Below, piece by piece: positions 7,732 through 16,274 of a stretch of DNA of 64,000 nt. The notes below the pieces were generated by a model. It was not told the DNA's origin and did no database searches. It saw only the letters and a program-made list of their open reading frames with translations. Source of the stretch: Hahella chejuensis KCTC 2396 (GTDB lineage Bacteria > Pseudomonadota > Gammaproteobacteria > Pseudomonadales > Oleiphilaceae); the NCBI RefSeq assembly GCF_000012985.1, contig NC_007645.1, positions 6,226,001 through 6,290,000 of the forward strand, written 5' to 3'. The position numbers were made by a program, and so were the translations under genes. Every line of letters begins with the position of its first letter. The first letter of the stretch is position 1.

Positions 7732-7854
7732 TGATATTGGAATGTTAATATCAGGCGCATGGATGCGCCTGCGCGGCGGCTAGCCGCGGGAGACAGGGCC
7801 TGACATGTGCAGGCCCTGTCGTTGCAGACAAATAGAAGGAAGCTGTTTGTCTGC
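7732..7854 (+). repeat. Run of five inverted repeats upstream of pheA
   Basis: Five inverted repeats follow one another within 123 bases. They are TGATATT/AATATCA (7732-7753, eight-base gap); CAGGCGCAT/ATGCGCCTG (7752-7771, two-base loop); CGCGGC/GCCGCG (7772-7788, containing the palindrome GCGGCTAGCCGC); GACAGGGCCTG/CAGGCCCTGTC (7792-7820, seven-base loop); and GCAGACAAATAG/CTGTTTGTCTGC (7824-7854, loop AAGGAAG). None is followed by a U-tract. The last ends 25 bases before the pheA start codon. They could form a structured 5-prime leader or hold operators; nothing here matches a riboswitch family I know. The rest of the gap from 7465 holds only the mini-ORF described separately. Confidence 0.7.
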
Positions 7855-7879
7855 CTGATTAATAGTTACGAGGTTCAAG

Positions 7880-8725
7880 GTGATTGTCTATCAAGGTCAT
7901 GAGGGCGCTTACTCCCATCTGGCGTGCAAGCATGTTTTTCCCGATCGTGAAGCCAGAGCGTGCAGCTCGTTTCGCGCCGCGATGGAAGAGGTGGAGCAAG
8001 GCAAAGCTGATCTGGCGATGATTCCTCTGGAGAATTCCACCGCCGGCCGAGTGGAGGAGATTTACCGCTTGATTCCGCAAATGAGCCTGCATATTCAGGA
8101 AGAGCACTTTGAAGCGGTGAATCACTGCCTTATGGCGCTTCCCGGCGCTCGTTTGGAGGACCTGCGCGTCGTCGGCTCACACCCGCAGGCGTTGGCGCAA
8201 TGCGCCGACCACATTCGTGAACTGGGCCTGGACCCCGTCGCCACCCTGGACACCGCCGGCGCAGCCCTGGAAGTCAGCCAAAGCGGCGATAAAACCAAAG
8301 CCGCTATCGCGTCCAGTCTGGCGGCGGAGCTGTATGGACTGGAGGTTCTGAAAGAGAATTTTCAGGACAAAACCGGCAACACCACCCGTTTCATCATCCT
8401 TTCCCATGAAAGCAAATTGCCGCCGCTGGAGCCGGGAGTGAAATATATCACCTCCCTGCTGTTCCGGGTGCGCAATATACCCGCCGCTTTGTACAAGGCG
8501 CTGGGTGGGTTCGCCACCAATGGCGTAAACCTGGTGAAACTGGAAAGTTATATGCCGGGCGGCACCTTGAACGCCAGTCAATTCCACGTGGACATTGAGG
8601 GTCATATCGACTCGCCGAATATGAAGCTTGCCCTGGAAGAGCTGACGTTCTTCGCCGAGGACATTCGCATGTTGGGCACTTATCGAGCGCATCCAACGCG
8701 CGCCAGCCGCAGCTTTCACGACTGA
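7880..8725 (+). CDS. pheA: Prephenate dehydratase with ACT domain
   Basis: Converts prephenate to phenylpyruvate, the committed step to phenylalanine. It is a 281-residue monofunctional enzyme with no chorismate mutase domain. The catalytic domain (about residues 1-175) has YQGHEGAYSH, PLENSTAGRV and the GNTTRF motif carrying the catalytic Thr. An ACT domain (about 190-270) follows, but the Phe-binding ESRP of the E. coli type is ESYM here, a form I associate with alphaproteobacterial enzymes, so feedback by Phe may differ. The start is GTG 7880, six bases after GAGG. The long hairpin-rich upstream region suggests special control. Confidence 0.92.
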   Translation: MIVYQGHEGAYSHLACKHVFPDREARACSSFRAAMEEVEQGKADLAMIPLENSTAGRVEEIYRLIPQMSLHIQEEHFEAVNHCLMALPGARLEDLRVVGSHPQALAQCADHIRELGLDPVATLDTAGAALEVSQSGDKTKAAIASSLAAELYGLEVLKENFQDKTGNTTRFIILSHESKLPPLEPGVKYITSLLFRVRNIPAALYKALGGFATNGVNLVKLESYMPGGTLNASQFHVDIEGHIDSPNMKLALEELTFFAEDIRMLGTYRAHPTRASRSFHD

Positions 8726-8731
8726 AGCTAC

Positions 8732-8763
8732 AGGTCCGATCGACTCTCTGGCGGATCGGACCT
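8732..8763 (+). terminator. Stem-loop after pheA
   Basis: A perfect ten-pair stem, AGGTCCGATC (8732-8741) with GATCGGACCT (8754-8763), begins six bases after the pheA stop. It is followed by TCTGTAT, a weak U-tract. Probably a terminator or 3-prime stabiliser between pheA and the next gene. Confidence 0.55.
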
Positions 8764-8794
8764 TCTGTATCACTGACCGAGGTTGATAGAACAA

Positions 8795-9604
8795 ATGACA
8801 CATTCCCTTCATGACATTTCAACGTTTGCTGTAGACCTGGGGTTGCAAGCCGGTGAACTAATGGAGAAAGAACAACGCAATGCGCAATACGAGACGAGCT
8901 TCAAAAACCACCAGGAGCTGGTCACGTCCGTTGACCTGAAAGTCGATGAGCTGATTCATAAGCGCATTCGCGCCAACTATCCGGACCACGCCATCCTGTC
9001 AGAAGAGAATATGTCCGACATAAGCAAAGTCGGCGACCTCAACGGTCCATTGTGGGTCATCGATCCCATCGACGGCACCGTCAATTTCGCCCATGGTCAT
9101 TATCAGGTGGCGGTGTCTATCGCTTACTTCGAAGATGGCGAAGCTAAAATAGGCGTCGTGCACTGTCCATTTCAGAAAGAAACCTTTCACGCCATGCGCG
9201 GCCAATATTCGCTACGCAACCACAAGCCCATCCAGATCAGCGGCGAAACCAACCTGCGGCAGGCGCTGGTCGCCACCGGCTTTCCCTATGATAAAAGCAG
9301 ACTGCCAGAGCTGATTCAGCGCCTGCAGGCGGTGATGATGGAATGCCAGGATATCCGTCGCATCGGATCAGCGGCGCTGGATATTTGCTGGGTCGCGATG
9401 GGAAGACTGGACGCCTACTATGAAACCGTCAGTCCCTGGGATTGTGCGGCGGCGCGCCTGATCGCCCAGGAAGCGGGAGCACGCTGTGGTAACTTGACGG
9501 CGGCGCCGGACGACATGCCAGCGGAGCTGTATAGTAAGGATTTGCTGATCGCCAGCCCGGCGCTATACCAGCCCTTGGCCGACATCCTGCTGAAAACCCT
9601 GTAG
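8795..9604 (+). CDS. Inositol monophosphatase-family phosphatase
   Basis: A 269-residue Mg2+/Li+-dependent sugar-phosphatase family protein. Both family signatures are present: the metal-site motif WVIDPIDGTVNFAH (near residue 86) with an upstream SEEN, and SPWDCAAARLIAQEAG near residue 210. Substrates in the family include inositol phosphate, 3-prime-phosphoadenosine phosphate and fructose bisphosphate; the sequence does not decide between them. ATG 8795 is chosen; a TTG at 8783 is possible but abuts the GAGG. It follows pheA in the same direction after a stem-loop. Confidence 0.88.
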   Translation: MTHSLHDISTFAVDLGLQAGELMEKEQRNAQYETSFKNHQELVTSVDLKVDELIHKRIRANYPDHAILSEENMSDISKVGDLNGPLWVIDPIDGTVNFAHGHYQVAVSIAYFEDGEAKIGVVHCPFQKETFHAMRGQYSLRNHKPIQISGETNLRQALVATGFPYDKSRLPELIQRLQAVMMECQDIRRIGSAALDICWVAMGRLDAYYETVSPWDCAAARLIAQEAGARCGNLTAAPDDMPAELYSKDLLIASPALYQPLADILLKTL

Positions 9605-9614
9605 CCCGCTTATT

Positions 9615-10451
9615 TCAATGTTCTTTGCCCGCTGGCGGCGTCGCCGTAGCGGGCTTCTCGTAAGCCCCGTCGCGCATGCCCCGCATATACCGCTCCCAGA
9701 CGCCCTGTCGCTTTAACAGACTCAACTGCTCATTGAAGACTCGCAATAGTTCTGGGCTGGATGGATTATCGCGAGGAAAAATGAGATGCAGGGTTTTGGA
9801 GTGAATTGGCTTAGGGTGATGGGTCAGCAGCTCTTTTTGATGGGGATACATGTGACGAACGGTGCTGTAGCCGACTTCTTTATCCTGAGGAAACAGCTTG
9901 ATACGTCCCATCATCAGCAATTGCATGTTTTTCTCGTCACTGGCGATGCGTTTCACCATCAGCTCGCCGCTGGACTCCGCCTTTTCAAAAGTTTCTCCGT
10001 AGTAGTACCCCAGCGTGGCGCCGATAGAATACCCTTTCAAATCAGACAGCTTCTCCCACTGAACTGGCACTTCCTTCAGGTGAAAGAATACCTGCTCGCC
10101 GCTGACCAGGGGGTTGCTGCAATAGAATTCCTGTTCGCGATCCGAAGAGCAATAATAAGGCATGGTGGCGTCCCAAACGCCATCTTTGACCAGTTGATAT
10201 CCCCTCGCCCAGGGAAAATTCTGAAACTTCACCTGATAACCCGCGCGGTTAAAGGCGGTAGTGATGATGTGTCCCAACGCGCCCCAGTGCGGCTGCGCCT
10301 CACTCACGTAAGGCAGCCATTCTCCGGTGGCGATGCGGACCGTTTTGCCTTCCTCAGCAGGCGTTTCCGCTCCCAAAGCTGGTACGGCGAATCCCAACCA
10401 CAAAGCAAACACGCTGCATAATGCAGCGTGCAATCGATAAAAACCCGTCAC
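9615..10451 (-). CDS. Periplasmic solute-binding protein, family 3
   Basis: A 278-residue protein with a signal peptide cleaved after about Ala28 (VPALGA). The mature part follows the extracellular solute-binding family 3 pattern: RIATGEWLPYV, a FNRAGYQVKF segment, DATMPYY, LKGYSIGATLGYYYG, a Lys/Asp-rich hinge region and a C-terminal LLKRQGVWERYMRG. Such stand-alone family 3 proteins without neighbouring permeases are common in marine gammaproteobacteria; the ligand is unknown, often a polar amino acid or a sensor input. Translation starts at GTG 10451, seven bases after GGAAA. It converges with the phosphatase gene. Confidence 0.82.
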   Translation of the reverse strand: MTGFYRLHAALCSVFALWLGFAVPALGAETPAEEGKTVRIATGEWLPYVSEAQPHWGALGHIITTAFNRAGYQVKFQNFPWARGYQLVKDGVWDATMPYYCSSDREQEFYCSNPLVSGEQVFFHLKEVPVQWEKLSDLKGYSIGATLGYYYGETFEKAESSGELMVKRIASDEKNMQLLMMGRIKLFPQDKEVGYSTVRHMYPHQKELLTHHPKPIHSKTLHLIFPRDNPSSPELLRVFNEQLSLLKRQGVWERYMRGMRDGAYEKPATATPPAGKEH

Positions 10452-10633
10452 TGGCGATTTCCAAAAACCTGTATTTGGTTGTACTTATGGCGGGAGAGTG
10501 TACCACGCAGCCCATTACATTCTTGTACAATAGTCTCAGTCCAGCCCAAAGTAATCCATAACCCGTTTGTACTACAAACGAACAATAGGAGCGCTCTGGA
10601 CTCACTTTAACATAGTTAAAAGAATAGCTGCTT

Positions 10634-11221
10634 TCAAACAAACAGGTGTTGGGAGATAAAACCCCAGTGCTCATCCCACCCCTGCAACGGGTCGATGCGG
10701 AAGCCAGAGCGGATAAAACGGTGCATATTCCCTTCGATAAGGCTTAGAAAGAGTTGCGCGCTGTCTAACTGAGTCAACTGGGTGCGCTGGCCATGCAGCA
10801 CATCTCCGTCCCGCAGCATACTGCGAAACTCTGTTTCCAAACGTTCGAAAAAAGAGGCCGCGCGAGCGCGCAACTTATCTTTTTCGCCCTGCAACGCATC
10901 ACCGAGCAACAGGCGGCACATGCCGGGGTTTCGCTGGGCGAAGGTCAGACACAACAGAACGGATTTATTGATTTTCTGGGCGGTGCTGATCTCCTCAGAG
11001 CGGATCAGCTTGATGCGGGAAAAAATGCTTTCTTCAATAAACTCAAACAACCCTTCGAACATCCTCCCTTTGCTTGGGAAGTGCCGATACAAAGCGGCTT
11101 CCGAGACGCCAACGGTCTTCGCCAGCTTGGCCGTGGTAATACGCTCCCCCGGCTCGTCCTGCAGCATTTGCGCAAGACACTGCAGAATTTGTTCTTTACG
11201 ATTGTTCCGATCTTTACTCAT
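10634..11221 (-). CDS. slmA: Nucleoid occlusion factor SlmA (TetR family)
   Basis: A 195-residue TetR-type DNA-binding protein. The N-terminal helix-turn-helix region ERITTAKLAKTVGVSEAALY, then RHFPSK, is nearly identical to E. coli SlmA, as is the following FEFIEESI, and the length agrees (198 in E. coli). SlmA binds specific chromosomal sites and blocks FtsZ assembly over the nucleoid. The start at ATG 11221 is 12 bases after AAGGAG; a longer ORF to 11260 would include the ribosome site. The gap 10452-10633 to the next gene holds nothing I can name. Confidence 0.9.
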   Translation of the reverse strand: MSKDRNNRKEQILQCLAQMLQDEPGERITTAKLAKTVGVSEAALYRHFPSKGRMFEGLFEFIEESIFSRIKLIRSEEISTAQKINKSVLLCLTFAQRNPGMCRLLLGDALQGEKDKLRARAASFFERLETEFRSMLRDGDVLHGQRTQLTQLDSAQLFLSLIEGNMHRFIRSGFRIDPLQGWDEHWGFISQHLFV

Positions 11222-11295
11222 TTTTCCCAGGTTCTCCTTGGTTAAATACAACACAACCAAACTACGGATCTAGATAGTGCGGTGCGTTGATTCCC

Positions 11296-11709
11296 TTATA
11301 ACGCCCGCTTACGCCCGCCCCATTTCAGGCGCATCGCTTCAGCCCCCCAAATCAACCACCCCAGGATGAAAGCCATGCCTCCGGTGGGTATGAATCCATT
11401 GGGAAAACTGAATTGCAACAAAGTCTTGGCGTACAATCCGCCACAGAACAAAACAAGCCCCGCAGCGAAAAAGGCCGCCACAATACCATAAGCCTTACGC
11501 GACCAAAATCCCCGCGTCAGCGCCAGAATGATAAGTCCCAAAGCATGAAGCGAGTGGTAGCGTACAGCGGTTTCAAAACTGCTCATCGCCTCGGGGCGAT
11601 AATGCGCCACCAAGTGCGCGCCGACGGCTCCCATGGCCACCGACAACCCCATGAGAATCAGGCCGGCCGCCAATATGCCCGAGCCGCCATGTTTATCTTC
11701 CTCACGCAT
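11296..11709 (-). CDS. DUF423 family membrane protein (YgdD-like)
   Basis: A 137-residue protein with four hydrophobic segments and the DUF423 hallmarks GAVGAHL, TAVRYHSLHALGL and the final PTGGMAFILGWLIWG. No biochemical function is established for the family. It overlaps the end of apaH by eight bases, so it is translated from the same message as the lptD-surA-pdxA-rsmA-apaG-apaH operon. Confidence 0.88.
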   Translation of the reverse strand: MREEDKHGGSGILAAGLILMGLSVAMGAVGAHLVAHYRPEAMSSFETAVRYHSLHALGLIILALTRGFWSRKAYGIVAAFFAAGLVLFCGGLYAKTLLQFSFPNGFIPTGGMAFILGWLIWGAEAMRLKWGGRKRAL

Positions 11710-12505
11710 GCGCCACCTCTGTCATTTCCATGGTGTCCAGATTGACGGCGCGCAGGGTTCCTCCCCACACACACCCTGTGTCCAGCGCCACAAAGCGGGC
11801 TTGCCCTGTATGTCCTTGCAGAGCCGCCCAATGGCCAAACAGGATCGTCGTATCGTCTTGCCTTGGGTAGCTGAACCAGGGGGCAAATCCCGGCGGCGCA
11901 GTTTCAATCTTTTCCTTGTGCTTGAACTCAAGACCGCCTTCTGCGTCCAGGAAACGCATGCGCGTGAAATAGTTGGTAATGCAACGCAAACGCTCCAGCC
12001 CTGTCAGGTCTTCACGCCAGCGGGCCGGTTCATTCCCGTACATACTTTGAAAGTAGGTCTTGGCGTCAGGGCCACGCAACGCCTGCTGCAACTCCATCGC
12101 CAACGTTAACGCCTGGGCGACGCTCCATTGCGGCGGCAAGCCGGCATGGCTCATAAAGATATTGCGGTCTGCGTCATAGTAAGCGAGTGGATGGCGCAGC
12201 AGCCATTGCATCAGTTCCTCGCAATCCGGCGCCTGCAAAATGCTCTGGAAGGTGTCCTTACGTTTGATTTTCTCGCCGCCGTAATACACCGCTAAAGCGT
12301 GCAAATCATGATTGCCGAGCACACTGATCGCTCTGTCGCCCAGACTTTTGATGAAGCGAAGGCATTCCAGGGACTGCGGTCCCCGGTTAATTAAGTCACC
12401 CGCAAACCAGAGCGAGTCTACTGCGGGGTCGAACCCCAACTTGTCCAGTAAGCGTTGTAAGGGCTCAAAACAACCCTGTATGTCTCCGATTGCATAGGTC
12501 GCCAT
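11702..12505 (-). CDS. apaH: Diadenosine tetraphosphatase (symmetrical)
   Basis: ApaH splits Ap4A to two ADP and also removes NpnN caps from RNA. The 267-residue protein shows the metallophosphoesterase motifs in order: YAIGDIQG near the start, FAGDLINRGP, VLGNHDLHAL and FMSHAGLPPQW. It follows apaG directly, as in E. coli and Pseudomonas. No strong ribosome site precedes ATG 12505, which fits its downstream place in the operon. Confidence 0.96.
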   Translation of the reverse strand: MATYAIGDIQGCFEPLQRLLDKLGFDPAVDSLWFAGDLINRGPQSLECLRFIKSLGDRAISVLGNHDLHALAVYYGGEKIKRKDTFQSILQAPDCEELMQWLLRHPLAYYDADRNIFMSHAGLPPQWSVAQALTLAMELQQALRGPDAKTYFQSMYGNEPARWREDLTGLERLRCITNYFTRMRFLDAEGGLEFKHKEKIETAPPGFAPWFSYPRQDDTTILFGHWAALQGHTGQARFVALDTGCVWGGTLRAVNLDTMEMTEVAHA

Positions 12506-12566
12506 AACCAGGAGTCACATCTATGTCGTTACATTTAAGGATGTCCTTCGAACGGCGCAAGAGCGC

Positions 12567-12950
12567 CTAATGCAGGACGCGGGGCGCAGCGAGTATAAAG
12601 CGGGGAATCTCCGCGTTGAACAGATGGCCATCGTCAGCCAGCATCTCGTAATGTCCTTCCATCGCGCCAACTTCCGTATCCAGCACACAGCCGCTGGAAT
12701 ATTCATAGCTTGCGCCTGGTTGAATGACCGGCTGTTGTCCCACCACGCCATCGCCGGTGACTTCCTGCTCCTTGTTGTCGCCGTCAATGATCAGCCAGCG
12801 CCGCCGTAACAGCTGCGCCGCACGCGCGCCCTCATTCAGGATGGTGATGTGATAGGCGAACACGAAGCGGTTATTGTCCGGGTCCGATTGTGACGCAATG
12901 AACTGCGTGCGCACACTTACCCGAATATCGTACAAAGACGTCTCACTCAT
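12567..12950 (-). CDS. apaG: ApaG protein
   Basis: A 127-residue single-domain beta-sandwich protein with family motifs FAYHITILNEG, RRRWLIIDGD, VTGDGVVGQQPVI and YSSGCVL. It was linked to Co2+/Mg2+ handling in enterobacteria, but its molecular role is not settled. It lies between rsmA and apaH in the conserved order. Confidence 0.95.
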   Translation of the reverse strand: MSETSLYDIRVSVRTQFIASQSDPDNNRFVFAYHITILNEGARAAQLLRRRWLIIDGDNKEQEVTGDGVVGQQPVIQPGASYEYSSGCVLDTEVGAMEGHYEMLADDGHLFNAEIPRFILAAPRVLH

Positions 12951-12998
12951 CTGCCAGGTCCCTTATGCTCAGCGGATTACACGCTGGCGCTGATACTC

Positions 12999-13820
12999 TT
13001 ATGATTCGTTTTCCAGCGGGTGATCATATACATAGTCCGCGATTCTCACAAACTCAGGCAGACCGAGTCGTTCCGGCCGGATTTGCGGATCAATGTCCAG
13101 TGACTGCAGCGCGTCTACGGTAATCAACTGCTTGAGGGTATTGCGTAAGGTCTTGCGGCGCATTGCGAACGCCTGACGCACCACCGTGGTTAGCGTCGCA
13201 ACATCTTTGCAGGCCAGCGGCGGCTCCGTGTAAGGCGTCAACCGGACAATAGCCGACCAGACCTTGGGCGCGGGCTGAAAGGCGCCCGGACCGACATTAA
13301 ACAGAGACTCCACTTTGCAGTAATACTGGGCCATGACGCCCAGACGCCCGTATGCGTCCTCACCAGGCTTCGCAGCCAGTCGATCCACCACTTCCTTCTG
13401 CAGCATGAAATACATGTCCTGCACCAGTCCACGGAAAGTCAGCAGATGAAAAATCAGCGGCGTGGAAATGTTGTACGGCAGATTGCCGATCAGACGCATT
13501 GGCCGCTCCGGCGTGGCCAGCTGCGTGAAGTCGAATTTCAGCGCATCGGCCTCAATGACATTGAACTGGGGATAATTAAAAAACTTCGTACGCAGAATAG
13601 GCGTCAGGTCCCGATCCAGCTCCACCGCCGTCACAGATCCGCCGCTCTTCAGCAGTTCTTCCGTCAACGCGCCCAGTCCTGGTCCGATTTCCACCAGATT
13701 CTGGTCGGACTTGGGGTTGATGGACCGCACGATACGGTCAATGACGCCCTGATCATGCAGGAAGTTCTGCCCAAAACGCTTGCGCGCCTGATGCCCGATG
13801 TTCTCGTTATGCCTTCCCAT
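12999..13820 (-). CDS. rsmA: 16S rRNA dimethyladenosine transferase
   Basis: RsmA (KsgA) dimethylates two adjacent adenines near the 3-prime end of 16S rRNA during small-subunit assembly. The protein opens RFGQNFLHD, then the SAM-binding [11 protein letters not shown] and the catalytic [10 protein letters not shown] motif. I start it at ATG 13820 (273 residues, the E. coli length) with GGGGAAG six bases upstream; the upstream extension of the ORF is out-of-frame pdxA sequence. It overlaps the end of pdxA by 14 bases. Confidence 0.96.
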   Translation of the reverse strand: MGRHNENIGHQARKRFGQNFLHDQGVIDRIVRSINPKSDQNLVEIGPGLGALTEELLKSGGSVTAVELDRDLTPILRTKFFNYPQFNVIEADALKFDFTQLATPERPMRLIGNLPYNISTPLIFHLLTFRGLVQDMYFMLQKEVVDRLAAKPGEDAYGRLGVMAQYYCKVESLFNVGPGAFQPAPKVWSAIVRLTPYTEPPLACKDVATLTTVVRQAFAMRRKTLRNTLKQLITVDALQSLDIDPQIRPERLGLPEFVRIADYVYDHPLENES

Positions 13821-14811
13821 GAATGCTTCCCCGACTGCGCTCAACCATATTAATTGCGTATTCCAAAGCAGTTTCCAGACTGCCGCCATCCGCCTTTCCC
13901 GTACCAGCAAGATCCAGCGCGGCGCCATGATCAACGGAAGTTCGGATAAAGGGCAGTCCCAATGTAATGTTCGCGGCGCGCCCAAAGCCCTGATACTTCA
14001 GCACCGGCAACCCCTGATCGTGGTACATGGCTAAAACAGCGTCGCCCGTTTCCAAGACTTTTGGGGTAAACAGGGTATCCGCCGGCAACGGGCCAATGAG
14101 ATTTATCCCCTGACCGCGCAAGCGTTCCAGCGCCGGCTGGATAATGTCGATTTCCTCGCGCCCCATATGGCCGCCCTCACCCGCATGGGGATTAAGGCCC
14201 GCCACAATGATGCGAGGATCAGCGATGCCGAATTTGTATCGCAGATCTTTATGCAGAACGGTAATCACCCTCTCCAGACGCTCATCCGTAATGCTGCGGG
14301 CGACTTGCGACAAAGGCAGATGGGTTGTGACCAGCGCCACCTTCATTGCATCCGACGCCAGCATCATCACGACTTGCGACGAGTTGCTGAGCTGCTGCAA
14401 GTACTCCGTATGCCCGGAAAAAGCAACGCCTGCGTCATTGATTACGCCCTTATGCACTGGCGCCGTCACCATGGCGTCAAACTCCCGTTGCAGGCAGCCT
14501 GTAATGGCGCGACGCAGGGTATTCAACACGTATTGGGAGTTGGCGGGGTTCAGCTCGCCAGGAGTCACTGGCGCGCCGCAAGATACGGGCAACACCAACG
14601 CCGATCCCGGCTGACGCGTATGAGGCGGACTATCATCCCCTGGCGAATAAATTTCCACTTTCAGCAGAATCCCCAGGCTTTCCGCCCGCTTGAGCAGCAC
14701 TTCCGGGTCGCAAACAAACACCAAATCGGCCGGCCAGCTCTTTTGCGCCAGAGCGACGCAAATATCCGGCCCGATGCCCGCAGGTTCTCCCGGTGTGATC
14801 GCTATTTTCAA
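13807..14811 (-). CDS. pdxA: 4-Hydroxythreonine-4-phosphate dehydrogenase
   Basis: PdxA oxidises 4-phosphohydroxy-L-threonine in pyridoxal phosphate synthesis. The 334-residue protein begins [16 protein letters not shown] and contains the metal ligands in [11 protein letters not shown] and SGHTEYL, then [11 protein letters not shown] and MYHDQGL. It starts at TTG 14811, eight bases after AGGAG, a rare start that matches the conserved N-terminus. Third gene of the lptD operon. Confidence 0.96.
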   Translation of the reverse strand: MKIAITPGEPAGIGPDICVALAQKSWPADLVFVCDPEVLLKRAESLGILLKVEIYSPGDDSPPHTRQPGSALVLPVSCGAPVTPGELNPANSQYVLNTLRRAITGCLQREFDAMVTAPVHKGVINDAGVAFSGHTEYLQQLSNSSQVVMMLASDAMKVALVTTHLPLSQVARSITDERLERVITVLHKDLRYKFGIADPRIIVAGLNPHAGEGGHMGREEIDIIQPALERLRGQGINLIGPLPADTLFTPKVLETGDAVLAMYHDQGLPVLKYQGFGRAANITLGLPFIRTSVDHGAALDLAGTGKADGGSLETALEYAINMVERSRGSIHGKA

Positions 14812-14877
14812 CGTCTGGCTCCTGTCCGTCGCCGTCAGTAGCGCCTCCCCATTGTGAGAAAGCGCAAGGTCAATATG

Positions 14878-16182
14878 CTATAGCTTGAGCTGAACGAACG
14901 CTTCGTCGCGGATTTCGCTCAACCAGTTCTGCAACTCTTCTTCATACTTACGGCGATGCAGTACCTGTCTGGCCTGGCTGGCCATCAGCCGGTCGCCGAT
15001 ATCCGCCTCGCGGCGATCCTGCACCTGCAGGATGTGCCAACCGAAAGTACTCTGGAACGGCTTACTGACCGCGCCGACAGGAGTTTCCCGCATCATTTGA
15101 TCGAACTCAGGCACCATATCGCCCGGGTTCACCCAGTCCAGGCTACCGCCTGCGGCTGCGCTGACAGCATCGTCGGAATAGGCCTTGGCCAATTCAGCGA
15201 AATCCTCGCCAGCCTGCACTTTGCCATAGATTTCTTCGATCAGTTTTTTCGCTGCGATTTCGTCGCGCAATTCATTTTGCTGAACCAGGATATGTCTGAC
15301 CTTTGATTGCTCAACCACCTTGCTGACGCCGCCGCGCTTTTCCAACATGGCCACGAAGTGCACGCCGCTGCTGTTGCGAATGGGCTCTGAAGTCTGGCCC
15401 GGCGCCAACTTGGGCGCAACGTCCGCAAACAGGGACGGTACCTGGTCAGGCTTACGCCAGCCCAGGTCTCCGCCTTGCGTGGCGGTAGATGCGTCTGAAT
15501 AAGTAATCGCCAGCTGTTTAAAGTCCACGCCCTGATCAAGCTGACTACGGATCTTCTCAACCTTGCTCTCCGCCTCTTTGCGCTGCGCGTCAGAGGGATT
15601 TTCCGGCAAGGCGATCAGGATATGGGCCAAGTGATATTCCTCCGCACGCTGCTCTTTGGCTGACGCGGATTTAAGAAAGTCGTTCACCTCTTTCTCCGTC
15701 ACGCGCACCCGACTGTCAACGCTGCGTTGCTGAACGCGGGAGATAATCATTTCACGACGGATCTGCTCGCGGGCGCTCTGGTAAGTCACGCCCTCCTCGC
15801 TCAATGCCTGCTGGAATTGGTCCAGGGTCATACCGTTCTGCTTGGCGATATTCTGCATGGTCTGGTTCAGCTGTGAGTCGCTGACCCGGATGCCTCCTCT
15901 GTCCGCCATCTGCATCTGGATGCTTTCCAGCACCAGTTGATCCAGTACTTTCTCGTGCAGCACAGCCTCTGGCGGTAAAGGCGTTTTTTGTTGGCGCAGC
16001 TTGTCTTTGATGCGGCTGGCGCGATCCTGCAGCTCGGAGTACAGCACGATGTCGTCGTTAACCACCGCCACTACGCGATCAAGCTCCTGCACCTGCGCGT
16101 GAGCCAGGCATCCCTGTAGCAGTAACAGCGCGCCCAGCGCTTTGAGAATGGCGGATCTGAAATTAAGTCTTAGCGTTTTCAT
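14878..16182 (-). CDS. surA: Periplasmic chaperone/peptidyl-prolyl isomerase SurA
   Basis: SurA escorts outer-membrane proteins, including LptD, through the periplasm. ATG 16182 gives 434 residues with a signal peptide cleaved after AHA near residue 29. The N-terminal chaperone region follows (VQELDRVVAVVNDDIVLYSEL), then two parvulin domains, each beginning with a YHLAHILI or VRHILVQQ strand (about residues 175-275 and 285-390), and a C-terminal helix. AGGG lies five bases before the start. It follows lptD by about 90 bases, the classical gene pair. Confidence 0.95.
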   Translation of the reverse strand: MKTLRLNFRSAILKALGALLLLQGCLAHAQVQELDRVVAVVNDDIVLYSELQDRASRIKDKLRQQKTPLPPEAVLHEKVLDQLVLESIQMQMADRGGIRVSDSQLNQTMQNIAKQNGMTLDQFQQALSEEGVTYQSAREQIRREMIISRVQQRSVDSRVRVTEKEVNDFLKSASAKEQRAEEYHLAHILIALPENPSDAQRKEAESKVEKIRSQLDQGVDFKQLAITYSDASTATQGGDLGWRKPDQVPSLFADVAPKLAPGQTSEPIRNSSGVHFVAMLEKRGGVSKVVEQSKVRHILVQQNELRDEIAAKKLIEEIYGKVQAGEDFAELAKAYSDDAVSAAAGGSLDWVNPGDMVPEFDQMMRETPVGAVSKPFQSTFGWHILQVQDRREADIGDRLMASQARQVLHRRKYEEELQNWLSEIRDEAFVQLKL

Positions 16183-16274
16183 GAAACCCTGTATATCTGA
16201 ATAAAACTGTACTTTGATCAACTCTGTTCATCGCCGGCCGTCAACGTGGCGAGAGACGGGCCCACAATGCGGTC

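Noticed and set aside
9628-9655. GC-rich stem GCCCGCT...AGCGGGC as a terminator for the phosphatase gene
   Set aside because: It lies within the coding end of the convergent solute-binding protein gene and has only a broken U-tract.
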